DNA of 64,000 bases from Thalassotalea_H sp040779345 (GTDB taxonomy: Bacteria; Pseudomonadota; Gammaproteobacteria; Enterobacterales; Alteromonadaceae). The stretch covers positions 248,001-312,000 of the forward strand of contig JBFONU010000001.1 of NCBI GenBank assembly GCA_040779345.1, written 5' to 3'. The position numbers and the translations under genes were made by a program. Positions 1 through 7,766 of this stretch are shown in pieces. The number at the start of each line of letters is the position of its first letter. Position 1 is the stretch's first letter. The notes below the pieces were generated by a model. The model was not told the origin of the DNA. It made no database searches and was given only the letters and a program-made list of their open reading frames with translations.

Positions 1-868
1 TATTGACGAAGATCACATGGAAACGTATCAAGGAGATTTTGAAAAACTTAAAGATACCTACATTGAATTTCTTCACAATTTACCTTTTTATGGACTCGCG
101 GTTGTTTGTCTAGATAATCCTGTTGTTCGAGAGTTATTACCTCGCATTGGCCGTCAAGTGATCACTTATGGTTTTTCTGATGATGCGGATGTGGTAGCAA
201 CAAACTATCAACAAGAGGGTGATGTCAGTTTCTTTACGGTAGAGCGTGAAGGATTACCAGATTTAGATTTAAGTGTAAAATTACCAGGGCAACATAATGT
301 GTTAAATGCACTCGCCAGCATTGCAGTAGCAACGGATGAGGGAGTGGGCGATGATGCCATTGTTAATGCATTAGGTGATTTTGCGGGTATTGGACGTCGT
401 TTTGAGCAGTTAGCAGATTTACATACTCCTGCTGGAGATATGGTGCTTGTCGATGATTATGGGCATCATCCTCGTGAAGTTGCCGCCACGATTAAAGCAA
501 TGCGAAGTGGCTGGCCTACAAAGCGGTTGGTAATGATTTTTCAACCGCACCGATATTCACGTACAAGAGATTTGTATGAAGATTTTGTTGAGGTTCTGTC
601 ACAAGTCGATTGTTTATTACTACTAGATGTTTACTCAGCAGGTGAAACAGCTATTTTAAGTGCTGATAGTAAAAGCTTATCCCGAAGCATTCGCCAACGT
701 GGTCAAATAGAACCGATTTATGTTGGTGACATTGCACAACTACCTGAGTTGTTAAACGCACAGCTACAAGATGGTGATATGGTCATCACGCAAGGTGCAG
801 GAAATATTGGCGCTATCTCACGAGAATTAGCAATTAATCCTTTGTTTTTAGGAGCTGATAATGACTAA
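1..868 (+). CDS. murC: UDP-N-acetylmuramate--L-alanine ligase MurC, 3' part (5' end outside window)
   Basis: Cytoplasmic ligase that adds L-alanine to UDP-N-acetylmuramate in peptidoglycan precursor synthesis. The reading frame is already open at base 2, so the gene enters from the left; 288 residues are visible and roughly 200 N-terminal residues, including the ATP-binding loop, are missing. The visible part matches the central and C-terminal Mur ligase domains: the N-terminal stretch IDEDHMETYQGDF, the HNVLNALASIAVA helix, VDDYGHHPREVAATI and FQPHRYSRTRDLY are all typical of MurC. It overlaps ddl by 8 bases (ATG inside the last codons), the usual dcw-cluster arrangement, so the two are probably translated together. 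The methionine at base 17 is internal, not a start. Confidence 0.97.
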   Translation, partial: IDEDHMETYQGDFEKLKDTYIEFLHNLPFYGLAVVCLDNPVVRELLPRIGRQVITYGFSDDADVVATNYQQEGDVSFFTVEREGLPDLDLSVKLPGQHNVLNALASIAVATDEGVGDDAIVNALGDFAGIGRRFEQLADLHTPAGDMVLVDDYGHHPREVAATIKAMRSGWPTKRLVMIFQPHRYSRTRDLYEDFVEVLSQVDCLLLLDVYSAGETAILSADSKSLSRSIRQRGQIEPIYVGDIAQLPELLNAQLQDGDMVITQGAGNIGAISRELAINPLFLGADND

Positions 869-1829
869 TTCACCACAACAAGAAAAAATTGCCGTGTTAT
901 ACGGTGGTGATTCAGCTGAACGAGAAGTGTCATTGCGCTCAGGGGAAGCAATTGCTAAAGGGTTAAAAGCCTCTGGTTTTGAAGTGATCCTTGTCGATAC
1001 CAAAGGGTATTGTTTATCACAATTAGTTGATTTAAATATTGACCGCGTATTTATTGCATTGCATGGCCGTGGTGGTGAAGATGGTTGCGTCCAAGGTGCT
1101 CTTGAGTATATGGGTATTCCCTATACCGGTTCAGGTGTATTAGGCTCTGCACTTTCAATGGATAAAAACCGCAGTAAACAAATAATGCAAGCAATCGGTT
1201 TGCCTACGGCTCCTTTTGCAATCGTCAATAAAGCAGAGTTTGTGCAAGGCGATGAAAAAAGCATTCTGGCAAAATTAGGTGGCAAAGTGATGGTTAAACC
1301 TGCGCATGAAGGGTCAAGCATCGGTATGTCAATGGCTAATTCAGCCGAGCAACTAAACTCGGCGTTAGCTGAAGCCTTCACTTTTGATGATGAAATTTTG
1401 GTTGAAGCTTGGATCAATGGCCCTGAATACACAGTGAGCATTCTAGGAAATGAAGCTTTACCAGCTATTCATATGGAAACCCCTAACGAATTTTACGATT
1501 ATGCCGCCAAATATCAGTCAGCGACTACCCAATATCATTGCCCTTGTCACTTGCCTGAAAAAGATGAATCAGCATTAAGAGCATTAGCGTTAAAAGCATT
1601 TAAAGCAACAGGCGCAAAAGGCTGGGGGCGCGTAGACATAATGCGCAATGAAAAAAATGAATGGCAAATTTTAGAAGTTAATACCGTACCTGGGATGACT
1701 GAAACTTCGTTAGTGCCAAAAGCTGCAAAAGTACATGGTTTAAGTTTTAATCAATTGGTTTGTGAAATTGTTCATTTAAGTAAAGCAGATTCGATAGCAC
1801 AAGCTGGTGAATTAGGTATCAATAAGTAA
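861..1829 (+). CDS. ddl: D-alanine--D-alanine ligase
   Basis: Cytoplasmic ATP-grasp enzyme that joins two D-alanines for the peptidoglycan stem peptide. The 322-residue length is slightly above that of E. coli DdlB. Family motifs are in order: AVLYGGDSAEREVSLRSG near residues 11-28, LHGRGGEDG near 67-75, the ATP-binding KPAHEGSSIGMS near 146-157 and the metal-binding LEVNTVPGMTETSLVPK near the C-terminus. It lies between murC (8-base overlap) and ftsQ (stop and start share one base, TAATG), so it is part of a tightly coupled dcw transcript. Its dcw position corresponds to DdlB of enterobacteria. Confidence 0.97.
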   Translation: MTNSPQQEKIAVLYGGDSAEREVSLRSGEAIAKGLKASGFEVILVDTKGYCLSQLVDLNIDRVFIALHGRGGEDGCVQGALEYMGIPYTGSGVLGSALSMDKNRSKQIMQAIGLPTAPFAIVNKAEFVQGDEKSILAKLGGKVMVKPAHEGSSIGMSMANSAEQLNSALAEAFTFDDEILVEAWINGPEYTVSILGNEALPAIHMETPNEFYDYAAKYQSATTQYHCPCHLPEKDESALRALALKAFKATGAKGWGRVDIMRNEKNEWQILEVNTVPGMTETSLVPKAAKVHGLSFNQLVCEIVHLSKADSIAQAGELGINK

Positions 1830-2611
1830 TGGCTGAAAAGCGTAAAAAGCAAATATTGCCGACATCAAGCAATGAACAAACACTGCATTGGAGCTTTTGG
1901 CTAGGTGTAAGTTTCTTTGTGTTGGTGATCGTTGGTATTTGTACATTAAGTTGGTTTGTGACTGAGCGAATGTCAGCCGATGAATCAGCGCCAGTGACGT
2001 CAGTGGTGATCAGTGGGGAAATGCGATATACCCAAAAAGAAGATATAGAACAAGCAATTGATAACATTAACTTAAGTAACTTTTTTAATGTCGATGTTAA
2101 TCAAGTACAAGATGTTGTGGCGAATTTGCCGTGGATTTATTCTGTTTCTGTCAGAAAAAAATGGCCAAATGAATTAAAGATTTATGTGGTTGATCAAACT
2201 CCTATTGCTTATTGGAATGGTGATTTTTTGATTAATGAACAAGGAGTTGCGTTTCAGGCAGATATATCACGCATTGATCATGTGTTACCGGCTTTTTTTG
2301 GTCCAGAAGGGACGGAAAATTTAGCACTAGACAACTATGGCAGTTTGAGTAAATTGCTAGATTATCGAGAATTAGTGATTGATGAACTTGTGTTGTCTGA
2401 ACGTTTTTCTTGGCAATTAACACTTGATGATGGTGTGACATTAAATTTAGGTAGAGAAGAAAGAGTACAACGTATACAGCGCTTTATGGATATTTATCCT
2501 TTGATTAAAAAAAATAAAAAAGCAGATCAACAGGTGGATTACGTTGATTTACGGTATGACACAGGGTTAGCCGTTGGCTGGAAACCCTTAACTGAAAAAG
2601 AAAGAGTTTAA
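1829..2611 (+). CDS. ftsQ: cell division protein FtsQ
   Basis: Bitopic inner-membrane divisome protein that links early and late division proteins by binding FtsB/FtsL. The 260-residue product has a short basic cytoplasmic N-terminus (AEKRKKQ), one membrane segment at about residues 22-45, a POTRA domain beginning at about residue 57 (VTSVVISGEMRYTQKEDI) and a C-terminal FtsQ domain. The ATG overlaps the ddl stop codon by one base, so translation is probably coupled. FtsA follows after 5 bases. Sequence similarity in this family is low, and the call rests on architecture, POTRA pattern and position. Confidence 0.95.
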   Translation: MAEKRKKQILPTSSNEQTLHWSFWLGVSFFVLVIVGICTLSWFVTERMSADESAPVTSVVISGEMRYTQKEDIEQAIDNINLSNFFNVDVNQVQDVVANLPWIYSVSVRKKWPNELKIYVVDQTPIAYWNGDFLINEQGVAFQADISRIDHVLPAFFGPEGTENLALDNYGSLSKLLDYRELVIDELVLSERFSWQLTLDDGVTLNLGREERVQRIQRFMDIYPLIKKNKKADQQVDYVDLRYDTGLAVGWKPLTEKERV

Positions 2612-2616
2612 CATTA

Positions 2617-3852
2617 ATGTCAAAAGTAAATGAAAGAAACCTCGTAGTAGGACTAGACATTGGCACTTCAAAAATTTCTGTCGCAGTCGGAGAGATCACC
2701 CCTGACAACCAACTAAGTATTGTTGGTGTGGGAAGTCAACCTGCTCGTGGTATGGATAAGGGTGGAGTTAACGATTTAAACTTAGTCATTCAGTCGATTC
2801 AACGGGCAATTAATGAAGCCGAATTAATGGCTGATTGCCATATTAGCTCTGTTTATTTAGGTATTTCGGGTAAACATATCAGTTGTCAGAACGAAAATGG
2901 CATGGTGCCAATTAACGATAAAGAAGTGATCCAAGAAGACGTTGATAATGTGATCCATACAGCCCGTTCAGTGCCTATCTCTGCAGAAAGAAGAATGCTA
3001 CATGTCTTGCCGCAAGAATATTCAATTGATTGTCAAGATGGCATTAAAAGCCCAATCGGCATGTCGGGTGTTCGTATGGAGGCAAAAGTTCATATTGTTA
3101 CTTGTGCAAATGATATGGCCAAGAATATCGTTAAATGTGTTGAGCGTTGTAACTTAAAAGTAGACCAATTGATTTTCTCAGCACTGGCCTCTAGTTATGC
3201 TGTAGTTACTGATGATGAAAAAGAACTCGGTATTTGTGTTGTCGATATTGGTGCAGGCACCATGGATATTTCAGTATTCACAGGTGGAGCATTAAGACAC
3301 ACAGCAGTTATTCCAGTTGCAGGCAACCAAGTGACCAGTGATATTGGCAAAATATTTAGAACGCCACTGAGTCATGCCGAAGAAATTAAAGTGCAATATG
3401 CTTGCGCACTTCGTCAATTGGTGAGTATGGAAGAAAGCATTGAAGTGCCGAGTGTCGGAGGGCGACCAGCCCGTTCAATGTCTCGTCACACATTAGCTGA
3501 GGTTGTAGAGCCTAGGTATCATGAATTATTTGAATTGATTCAAGAAGAATTAAGAGAAAGTGGTTTAGAAGATCAAATAGCTGCAGGCTATGTGCTAACT
3601 GGCGGTACTTCAAAAATGGAAGGTGTCGTCGAATTTGCTGAAGAAGTTTTTCAAATGCCAGCACGTGTCGCTGTACCGCAGGGCGTGGCAGGGTTAAAAG
3701 AGTATGTCAACGATCCAACATATGCGACAGTTGTTGGGTTATTACATTATGGCATGCAAGCAAATGAGCAAACAAATAATGAAAGCAAGATAACAGAAGG
3801 CGTCGCAGGCATTGGCGCCAGAGTGTTGGCTTGGTTTAAAGGTGAATTTTAG
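2617..3852 (+). CDS. ftsA: cell division protein FtsA
   Basis: Actin-like ATPase that tethers FtsZ filaments to the inner membrane and recruits later divisome proteins. It has 411 residues, close to the 420 of E. coli FtsA. The first phosphate loop VGLDIGTSKISVAVGEI lies at about residues 11-27 and the second, VVDIGAGTMDISVF, at about residues 208-221; LTGGTSKMEGVVEFAE is the adenosine motif. The last residues (GARVLAWFKGEF) form the conserved amphipathic membrane-targeting helix. It starts 5 bases after ftsQ with an AAAGAG ribosome-binding site inside the end of ftsQ, and is followed by ftsZ after a 114-base gap. Confidence 0.98.
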   Translation: MSKVNERNLVVGLDIGTSKISVAVGEITPDNQLSIVGVGSQPARGMDKGGVNDLNLVIQSIQRAINEAELMADCHISSVYLGISGKHISCQNENGMVPINDKEVIQEDVDNVIHTARSVPISAERRMLHVLPQEYSIDCQDGIKSPIGMSGVRMEAKVHIVTCANDMAKNIVKCVERCNLKVDQLIFSALASSYAVVTDDEKELGICVVDIGAGTMDISVFTGGALRHTAVIPVAGNQVTSDIGKIFRTPLSHAEEIKVQYACALRQLVSMEESIEVPSVGGRPARSMSRHTLAEVVEPRYHELFELIQEELRESGLEDQIAAGYVLTGGTSKMEGVVEFAEEVFQMPARVAVPQGVAGLKEYVNDPTYATVVGLLHYGMQANEQTNNESKITEGVAGIGARVLAWFKGEF

Positions 3853-3966
3853 TTGTAGATGAGTAGAGGATTAAACTTGTCTGAACTTAATGGGTAAAAA
3901 GTAAGATAGCAATATTTTAAAAAGAAGTTTTGGTGGAACAAAACGATAATAATCGGAGAGAGAGAA

Positions 3967-5130
3967 ATGTTTGAATTGATGGAAGATCATAACGAAGAAG
4001 CAGTAATCAAAGTCATCGGCGTTGGCGGTGGCGGCGGAAACGCGGTAGAACACATGGTTTGTCAAACCATTGAAGGTGTTGAATTTATTACCGCCAATAC
4101 AGATTCACAAGCATTAAGAAACTCATCTGCAAATGTCACTTTGCAAATGGGTAGCGATGTGACGAAAGGTTTAGGAGCTGGGGCTAATCCTGAAATTGGT
4201 CGTCGTAGCGCTGAAGAAGACAGAGAAACGATAAAAGAGACCCTGCAAGGTGCGGATATGGTCTTTATTGCTGCTGGTATGGGTGGTGGCACTGGGACAG
4301 GTGCTGCACCTGTTGTCGCCGAAGTTGCAAAAGAAATGGGCATATTGACGGTCGCTGTTGTTACAAAACCTTTTCCTTTTGAAGGTAAAAAACGTATGAA
4401 CTATGCTGATCAAGGCATAGACTATTTAGCGAAAAATGTTGACTCATTAATCACTATCCCCAATGAAAAACTATTAAAAGTGCTTGGGCCTGGTACTTCA
4501 TTATTAGATGCATTTAAAGCAGCAAATAATGTTTTATTAGGCGCTGTGCAAGGTATTGCGGAACTTATTACCCGCCCAGGACTCATAAATGTGGATTTTG
4601 CCGATGTAAGAACGGTTATGTCTGAAATGGGGACGGCAATGATGGGTTCTGGTTTAGCATCAGGCGAAGACAGAGCAGAAGAAGCAGCAGAGGCAGCTAT
4701 TTCAAGTCCATTACTAGAAGATGTCGACCTTGCAGGCGCACGTGGTATTTTAGTGAATATCACGGCAGGCATGGACATTACTATCGATGAATTTGAAACG
4801 GTAGGTAATGCGGTTAAAGCCTTTGCTTCAGAAAATGCAACAGTTGTTGTTGGTGCGGTAATTGATCCTGAAATGACCGAAGATTTACGAGTAACAGTTG
4901 TAGCAACAGGTATTGGGGCAGAACGCAAGCCAGATATTACTTTAGTAAACCCAGCACCAGCGGTTGAACCTATTGCGGTAGGACAAGAGTTTATTAGCAG
5001 CCCACAAGCAGAAATAAATTCACAACCAATAACAATGCAAGAAGCTAACGCGCAAGTACAAAAAGTACCTGCGGCTGACTTAGATAATTATCTAGATATT
5101 CCTGCATTTTTGAGAAAACAAGCAGACTAA
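3967..5130 (+). CDS. ftsZ: cell division protein FtsZ
   Basis: Tubulin-like GTPase that forms the cytokinetic Z ring. It has 387 residues (E. coli 383). The glycine-rich N-terminal loop IGVGGGGGNAVEHM, the tubulin signature GGGTGTGAAPVVAEVA at about residues 105-120 and the T7-loop region GLINVDFADVRTVM are intact. The variable linker is followed by the conserved C-terminal peptide LDIPAFLRKQ that binds FtsA and ZipA. A strong GGAGAGAGAG ribosome-binding site precedes the ATG. The 114-base ftsA-ftsZ gap could hold an extra promoter, but I could not pick one out with confidence. No terminator is visible before lpxC. Confidence 0.99.
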   Translation: MFELMEDHNEEAVIKVIGVGGGGGNAVEHMVCQTIEGVEFITANTDSQALRNSSANVTLQMGSDVTKGLGAGANPEIGRRSAEEDRETIKETLQGADMVFIAAGMGGGTGTGAAPVVAEVAKEMGILTVAVVTKPFPFEGKKRMNYADQGIDYLAKNVDSLITIPNEKLLKVLGPGTSLLDAFKAANNVLLGAVQGIAELITRPGLINVDFADVRTVMSEMGTAMMGSGLASGEDRAEEAAEAAISSPLLEDVDLAGARGILVNITAGMDITIDEFETVGNAVKAFASENATVVVGAVIDPEMTEDLRVTVVATGIGAERKPDITLVNPAPAVEPIAVGQEFISSPQAEINSQPITMQEANAQVQKVPAADLDNYLDIPAFLRKQAD

Positions 5131-5173
5131 TTATTAGATTTTAATTTAATTTTAATGATTAAAAGCTGAGGTT

Positions 5174-5202
5174 TTGATTTTGTTAGGCTTTTTTGCTATA
5201 TT
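5174..5202 (+). promoter_or_regulatory. sigma-70 promoter for lpxC
   Basis: TTGATT at 5174-5179 and TATATT at 5197-5202 are separated by exactly 17 bases, a good sigma-70 -35/-10 pair located between ftsZ and lpxC. It predicts an lpxC leader of about 50 bases; a short inverted repeat (CCGTC/GACGG, 5209-5225) lies close to the predicted start of transcription. Assigned by eye. Confidence 0.7.
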
Positions 5203-5262
5203 ATGCGCCCGTCAAATTCCGACGGTGTATTTAAGTGAAATAAAGGCTTAAGAAGGCTATTT

Positions 5263-6180
5263 ATGATTAAACAACGTACCATTAAAGAAAGCGTATCGGC
5301 AATCGGTGTTGGCTTACACAAAGGCGAAAAGGTGCAGATCACTCTCCGACCTGCGCCTGCGAATACAGGTATTGTATTTCGTCGTGTAGATTTAGAACCA
5401 GTTGTTGATATTAAGGCCACCCCCGATGCGGTAGGTGAAACAACTTTGTGTACGTGTTTAGTGAATGAACAAGGTGTTCAGATTTCCACCGTCGAACACC
5501 TGTTATCTGCTGTGGCAGGTTTAGGGATAGATAATCTTGTTATCGATGTCGATTCCCCTGAAATTCCAATTATGGATGGCAGTGCTCTACCGTTTGTATA
5601 TTTAATACAATCGGTAGGTATTGAAACCTTAAATGTAGCAAAACGATTTATTCGTGTTACAAAAACAATTCGTGTTGAAGAAGGCGATAAATGGGCAGAG
5701 TTAAAACCTTATCAGGGGTTTAAAGTGAACTTTGCTATTGAATTTGAACATCCAGTTATTGCCAATACATGCCAAACAATGAGTATGGATTTATCAAGTT
5801 GCTCATTTATTAAAGAGATCAGTCGCGCACGTACCTTCGGCTTCATGCGAGATATTGAGTTTTTACGTTCTCATAACTTGGCCCTTGGCGGTAGTTTAGA
5901 AAATGCGATTGTACTTGATGATTATCGTATGCTTAATAAAGATGAATTACGTTATGACGACGAATTTGTTAAGCATAAAATATTAGATGCTATCGGTGAT
6001 TTATACATGTGTGGTAGTAGCATATTGGGCGAGTTAAACGCGTTTAAATCAGGACATGGTTTAAATAATTTGTTATTACGTGAAGTGTTTAAACAGGTAG
6101 ACTCATGGGAATGGGTAACTTATGAAGATGAAGTGGATTCCCCAATTGAGTTCCAAGAGATCAGTGCCAACCAATTTTAA
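5263..6180 (+). CDS. lpxC: UDP-3-O-acyl-N-acetylglucosamine deacetylase LpxC
   Basis: Cytoplasmic zinc amidase that catalyses the committed step of lipid A synthesis. The 305 residues equal the length of the E. coli enzyme, and the catalytic residues fall at the same places: H79 in STVEHLLSA, and the zinc-binding His and Asp in FVKHKILDAIGDLY at about 238 and 242, then the general acid/base His in KSGHGLNN at about 265. A dedicated promoter lies at 5174-5202 and a strong terminator at 6200-6228, so it can be transcribed apart from ftsZ. It is the last gene of the dcw region, as in E. coli. Confidence 0.99.
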   Translation: MIKQRTIKESVSAIGVGLHKGEKVQITLRPAPANTGIVFRRVDLEPVVDIKATPDAVGETTLCTCLVNEQGVQISTVEHLLSAVAGLGIDNLVIDVDSPEIPIMDGSALPFVYLIQSVGIETLNVAKRFIRVTKTIRVEEGDKWAELKPYQGFKVNFAIEFEHPVIANTCQTMSMDLSSCSFIKEISRARTFGFMRDIEFLRSHNLALGGSLENAIVLDDYRMLNKDELRYDDEFVKHKILDAIGDLYMCGSSILGELNAFKSGHGLNNLLLREVFKQVDSWEWVTYEDEVDSPIEFQEISANQF

Positions 6181-6199
6181 TTGTTATTAACACGCTATG

Positions 6200-6228
6200 A
6201 AAAACCAGCTTACTCAGCTGGTTTTTTT
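6200..6228 (+). terminator. rho-independent terminator after lpxC (probably bidirectional)
   Basis: AAACCAGC and GCTGGTTT form a hairpin with a 7-base loop, followed by a run of Ts on the plus strand and preceded by a run of As. It lies between lpxC and the converging DUF721 gene and could serve both. Confidence 0.9.
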
Positions 6229-6244
6229 ATTAGTAAATATAAAG

Positions 6245-6712
6245 TTAAAGATTTCTATTGGCTAAACTGGCGAGTTTTTGCAGTTTTTTCTTTAAACCCT
6301 CAGGAGCATTTTTAGCAACTTCATTTAATTGTTGAGCTGTTTTTTGTGAAATATTTCGCTCAACAGGTTGGTAGGTTTGTTGTATTGTAGGTTGCTGGTT
6401 TCTATAAGGTGATATTTTAATTTCAATTTGACTAAATTCACCTGCCGTTATTTGCTCAAGTTTTTGACTGATCTTCATTCGTTCAAATTGTAATCTTTGC
6501 CCCCAAGTGGCAGAAATAACTTCAATAACGATTGAGTGACTTTTGAAATTAGCAATATGCCATACTTCTGCTGGTAGGTCGGGGCATGTTTGTCGTACAA
6601 TATCTGCTAGAATAGTTAAAGAGTTGGTTTTTGCCGCTATTTGTGCCAAAGTGCCCGTTGATGATTTCATCAAGCTAGAAGTGTCGAGAGGTTTTTTTGT
6701 TTTTCTAGCCAT
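6245..6712 (-). CDS. DUF721/DciA-like protein
   Basis: A 155-residue protein of the DUF721 family, which includes DciA, the helicase operator that helps load DnaB in bacteria lacking DnaC. Seen: a basic N-terminus, a compact KH-like region around residues 30-105 with the typical pattern WGQRLQFERMKISQKL, and a lysine- and glutamine-rich tail ending in a predicted helix. It is divergent from the M23 peptidase gene (starts 55 bases apart) and next to lpxC and secA, the standard place for this gene in Alteromonadales and Vibrionales. The helicase-loading role is known for homologues and inferred here. Confidence 0.8.
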   Translation of the reverse strand: MARKTKKPLDTSSLMKSSTGTLAQIAAKTNSLTILADIVRQTCPDLPAEVWHIANFKSHSIVIEVISATWGQRLQFERMKISQKLEQITAGEFSQIEIKISPYRNQQPTIQQTYQPVERNISQKTAQQLNEVAKNAPEGLKKKLQKLASLANRNL

Positions 6713-6767
6713 AAATCAACCGGTTATAATTAACACCCATCAATGTGTGAGTGCAATAAAGAGTTTT

Positions 6768-7667
6768 ATGAGTTTAACACTACTATACCGTGGAAAAAAT
6801 GTAAGATTTGCAATGAAGTTAAATAAATTTCATTGGTTATCAGCGATGGCGGTTTTTGCTGTAGTATCAGGTTTGATTGTGCATCTTATTATTTCTTCAG
6901 ATGCTAAACCTGAGGCGCCTCTTTATCGCTTTAATGCTGCTGAATTAGATGTCAATAAAGTCAAAGTTAATGATCAGCAAGTTGTTGCCTTAACAATGAA
7001 ACTTGCAGAGTTGCAAAGCCAGGTCTTACGGTTAAATGCTTTAGGTGATCGTTTGGCGGAACAAGCAGATATTCCCGAAAACGAGTTTAATTTTCAAAGC
7101 CTTCCTCCTAGTGGTGGCCCGATAATTCAAAGCCAAGCGAGTGAAAAAAGATCGCTTGCACAATTACTAGCTGATATCTCAAAAGTTGAATCTGAATTAG
7201 CATTTGAAGAAAAACAATTAAAAATGCTTGAATCTATTACATTAGGTCACCATATAGAAAATACGAGCTATTTATCTGGTAGACCTATTAAAAAAGGCTG
7301 GCTCTCATCTTATTATGGAACGCGTAAAGATCCATTTAATGGACGACCAGCTATGCACAAAGGGGTTGATTTTGCAGGAAAAGAAGATGCTGAAATCATT
7401 ACAACCGCCGCTGGTGTTGTTACTTGGGCCGATAACCGATATGGCTATGGTAAGTTGATTGAGATAAATCACGGTAAAGGGATAAAAACTCGCTATGGGC
7501 ATAATAAGAAATTATTGGTAAAAGTGGGTGATGTGGTCAGTAAAGGACAAGTTATAGCGAAAATGGGAAGCACTGGTCGTTCAACGGGCCCTCATGTTCA
7601 TTACGAAATCCTGCGCAATAATAGCCAAATAGACCCAATTAAATACGTTTATCGAAAAGCAAAATAG
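6768..7667 (+). CDS. membrane-anchored M23-family metallopeptidase (LytM/NlpD-like)
   Basis: Probable periplasmic peptidoglycan endopeptidase, 299 residues. The open frame extends upstream to 6543 across the divergent DUF721 gene, but the ATG at 6768 has an AAAGAG ribosome-binding site and yields an N-terminus (MSLTLLYRGKN) like that of relatives; the ATG at 6813 is the alternative. A membrane segment follows at about residues 25-45, then a predicted coiled coil (about 60-160) and a C-terminal M23 domain. Zinc ligands are intact: HKGVDFAG and GPHVHYEIL, so the domain should be active rather than a degenerate activator. It sits directly before secA, where enterobacteria have secM. Confidence 0.9.
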   Translation: MSLTLLYRGKNVRFAMKLNKFHWLSAMAVFAVVSGLIVHLIISSDAKPEAPLYRFNAAELDVNKVKVNDQQVVALTMKLAELQSQVLRLNALGDRLAEQADIPENEFNFQSLPPSGGPIIQSQASEKRSLAQLLADISKVESELAFEEKQLKMLESITLGHHIENTSYLSGRPIKKGWLSSYYGTRKDPFNGRPAMHKGVDFAGKEDAEIITTAAGVVTWADNRYGYGKLIEINHGKGIKTRYGHNKKLLVKVGDVVSKGQVIAKMGSTGRSTGPHVHYEILRNNSQIDPIKYVYRKAK

Positions 7668-7722
7668 TTTTTTGGATAGGTAATTTTTCTGTGATCGGCT
7701 TAGGCTGGTCACTTTTGTTTTA

Positions 7723-7750
7723 TAGTAGAAGATTTTCTACTAAATTTTTA
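7723..7750 (+). terminator. hairpin with short T run between the M23 gene and secA
   Basis: AGTAGAA and TTCTACT (7724-7730 and 7735-7741) form a 7-bp stem with a 4-base loop, followed by AAATTTTT. It ends about 16 bases before the secA start codon. It could be a weak terminator or attenuator for the upstream gene, or a secA leader structure. Confidence 0.5.
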
Positions 7751-7766
7751 GAATGGTTTAAACACG

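Noticed and set aside
4062..4928. Long antisense frames within ftsZ
   Set aside because: Low-complexity Ser/Pro/Ala-rich products typical of reverse-frame artefacts; ftsZ itself is certain.
6543..6767. 75-codon N-terminal extension of the M23 peptidase frame
   Set aside because: It overlaps the DUF721 coding sequence on the other strand, lacks a ribosome-binding site, and the ATG at 6768 gives a normal family start.
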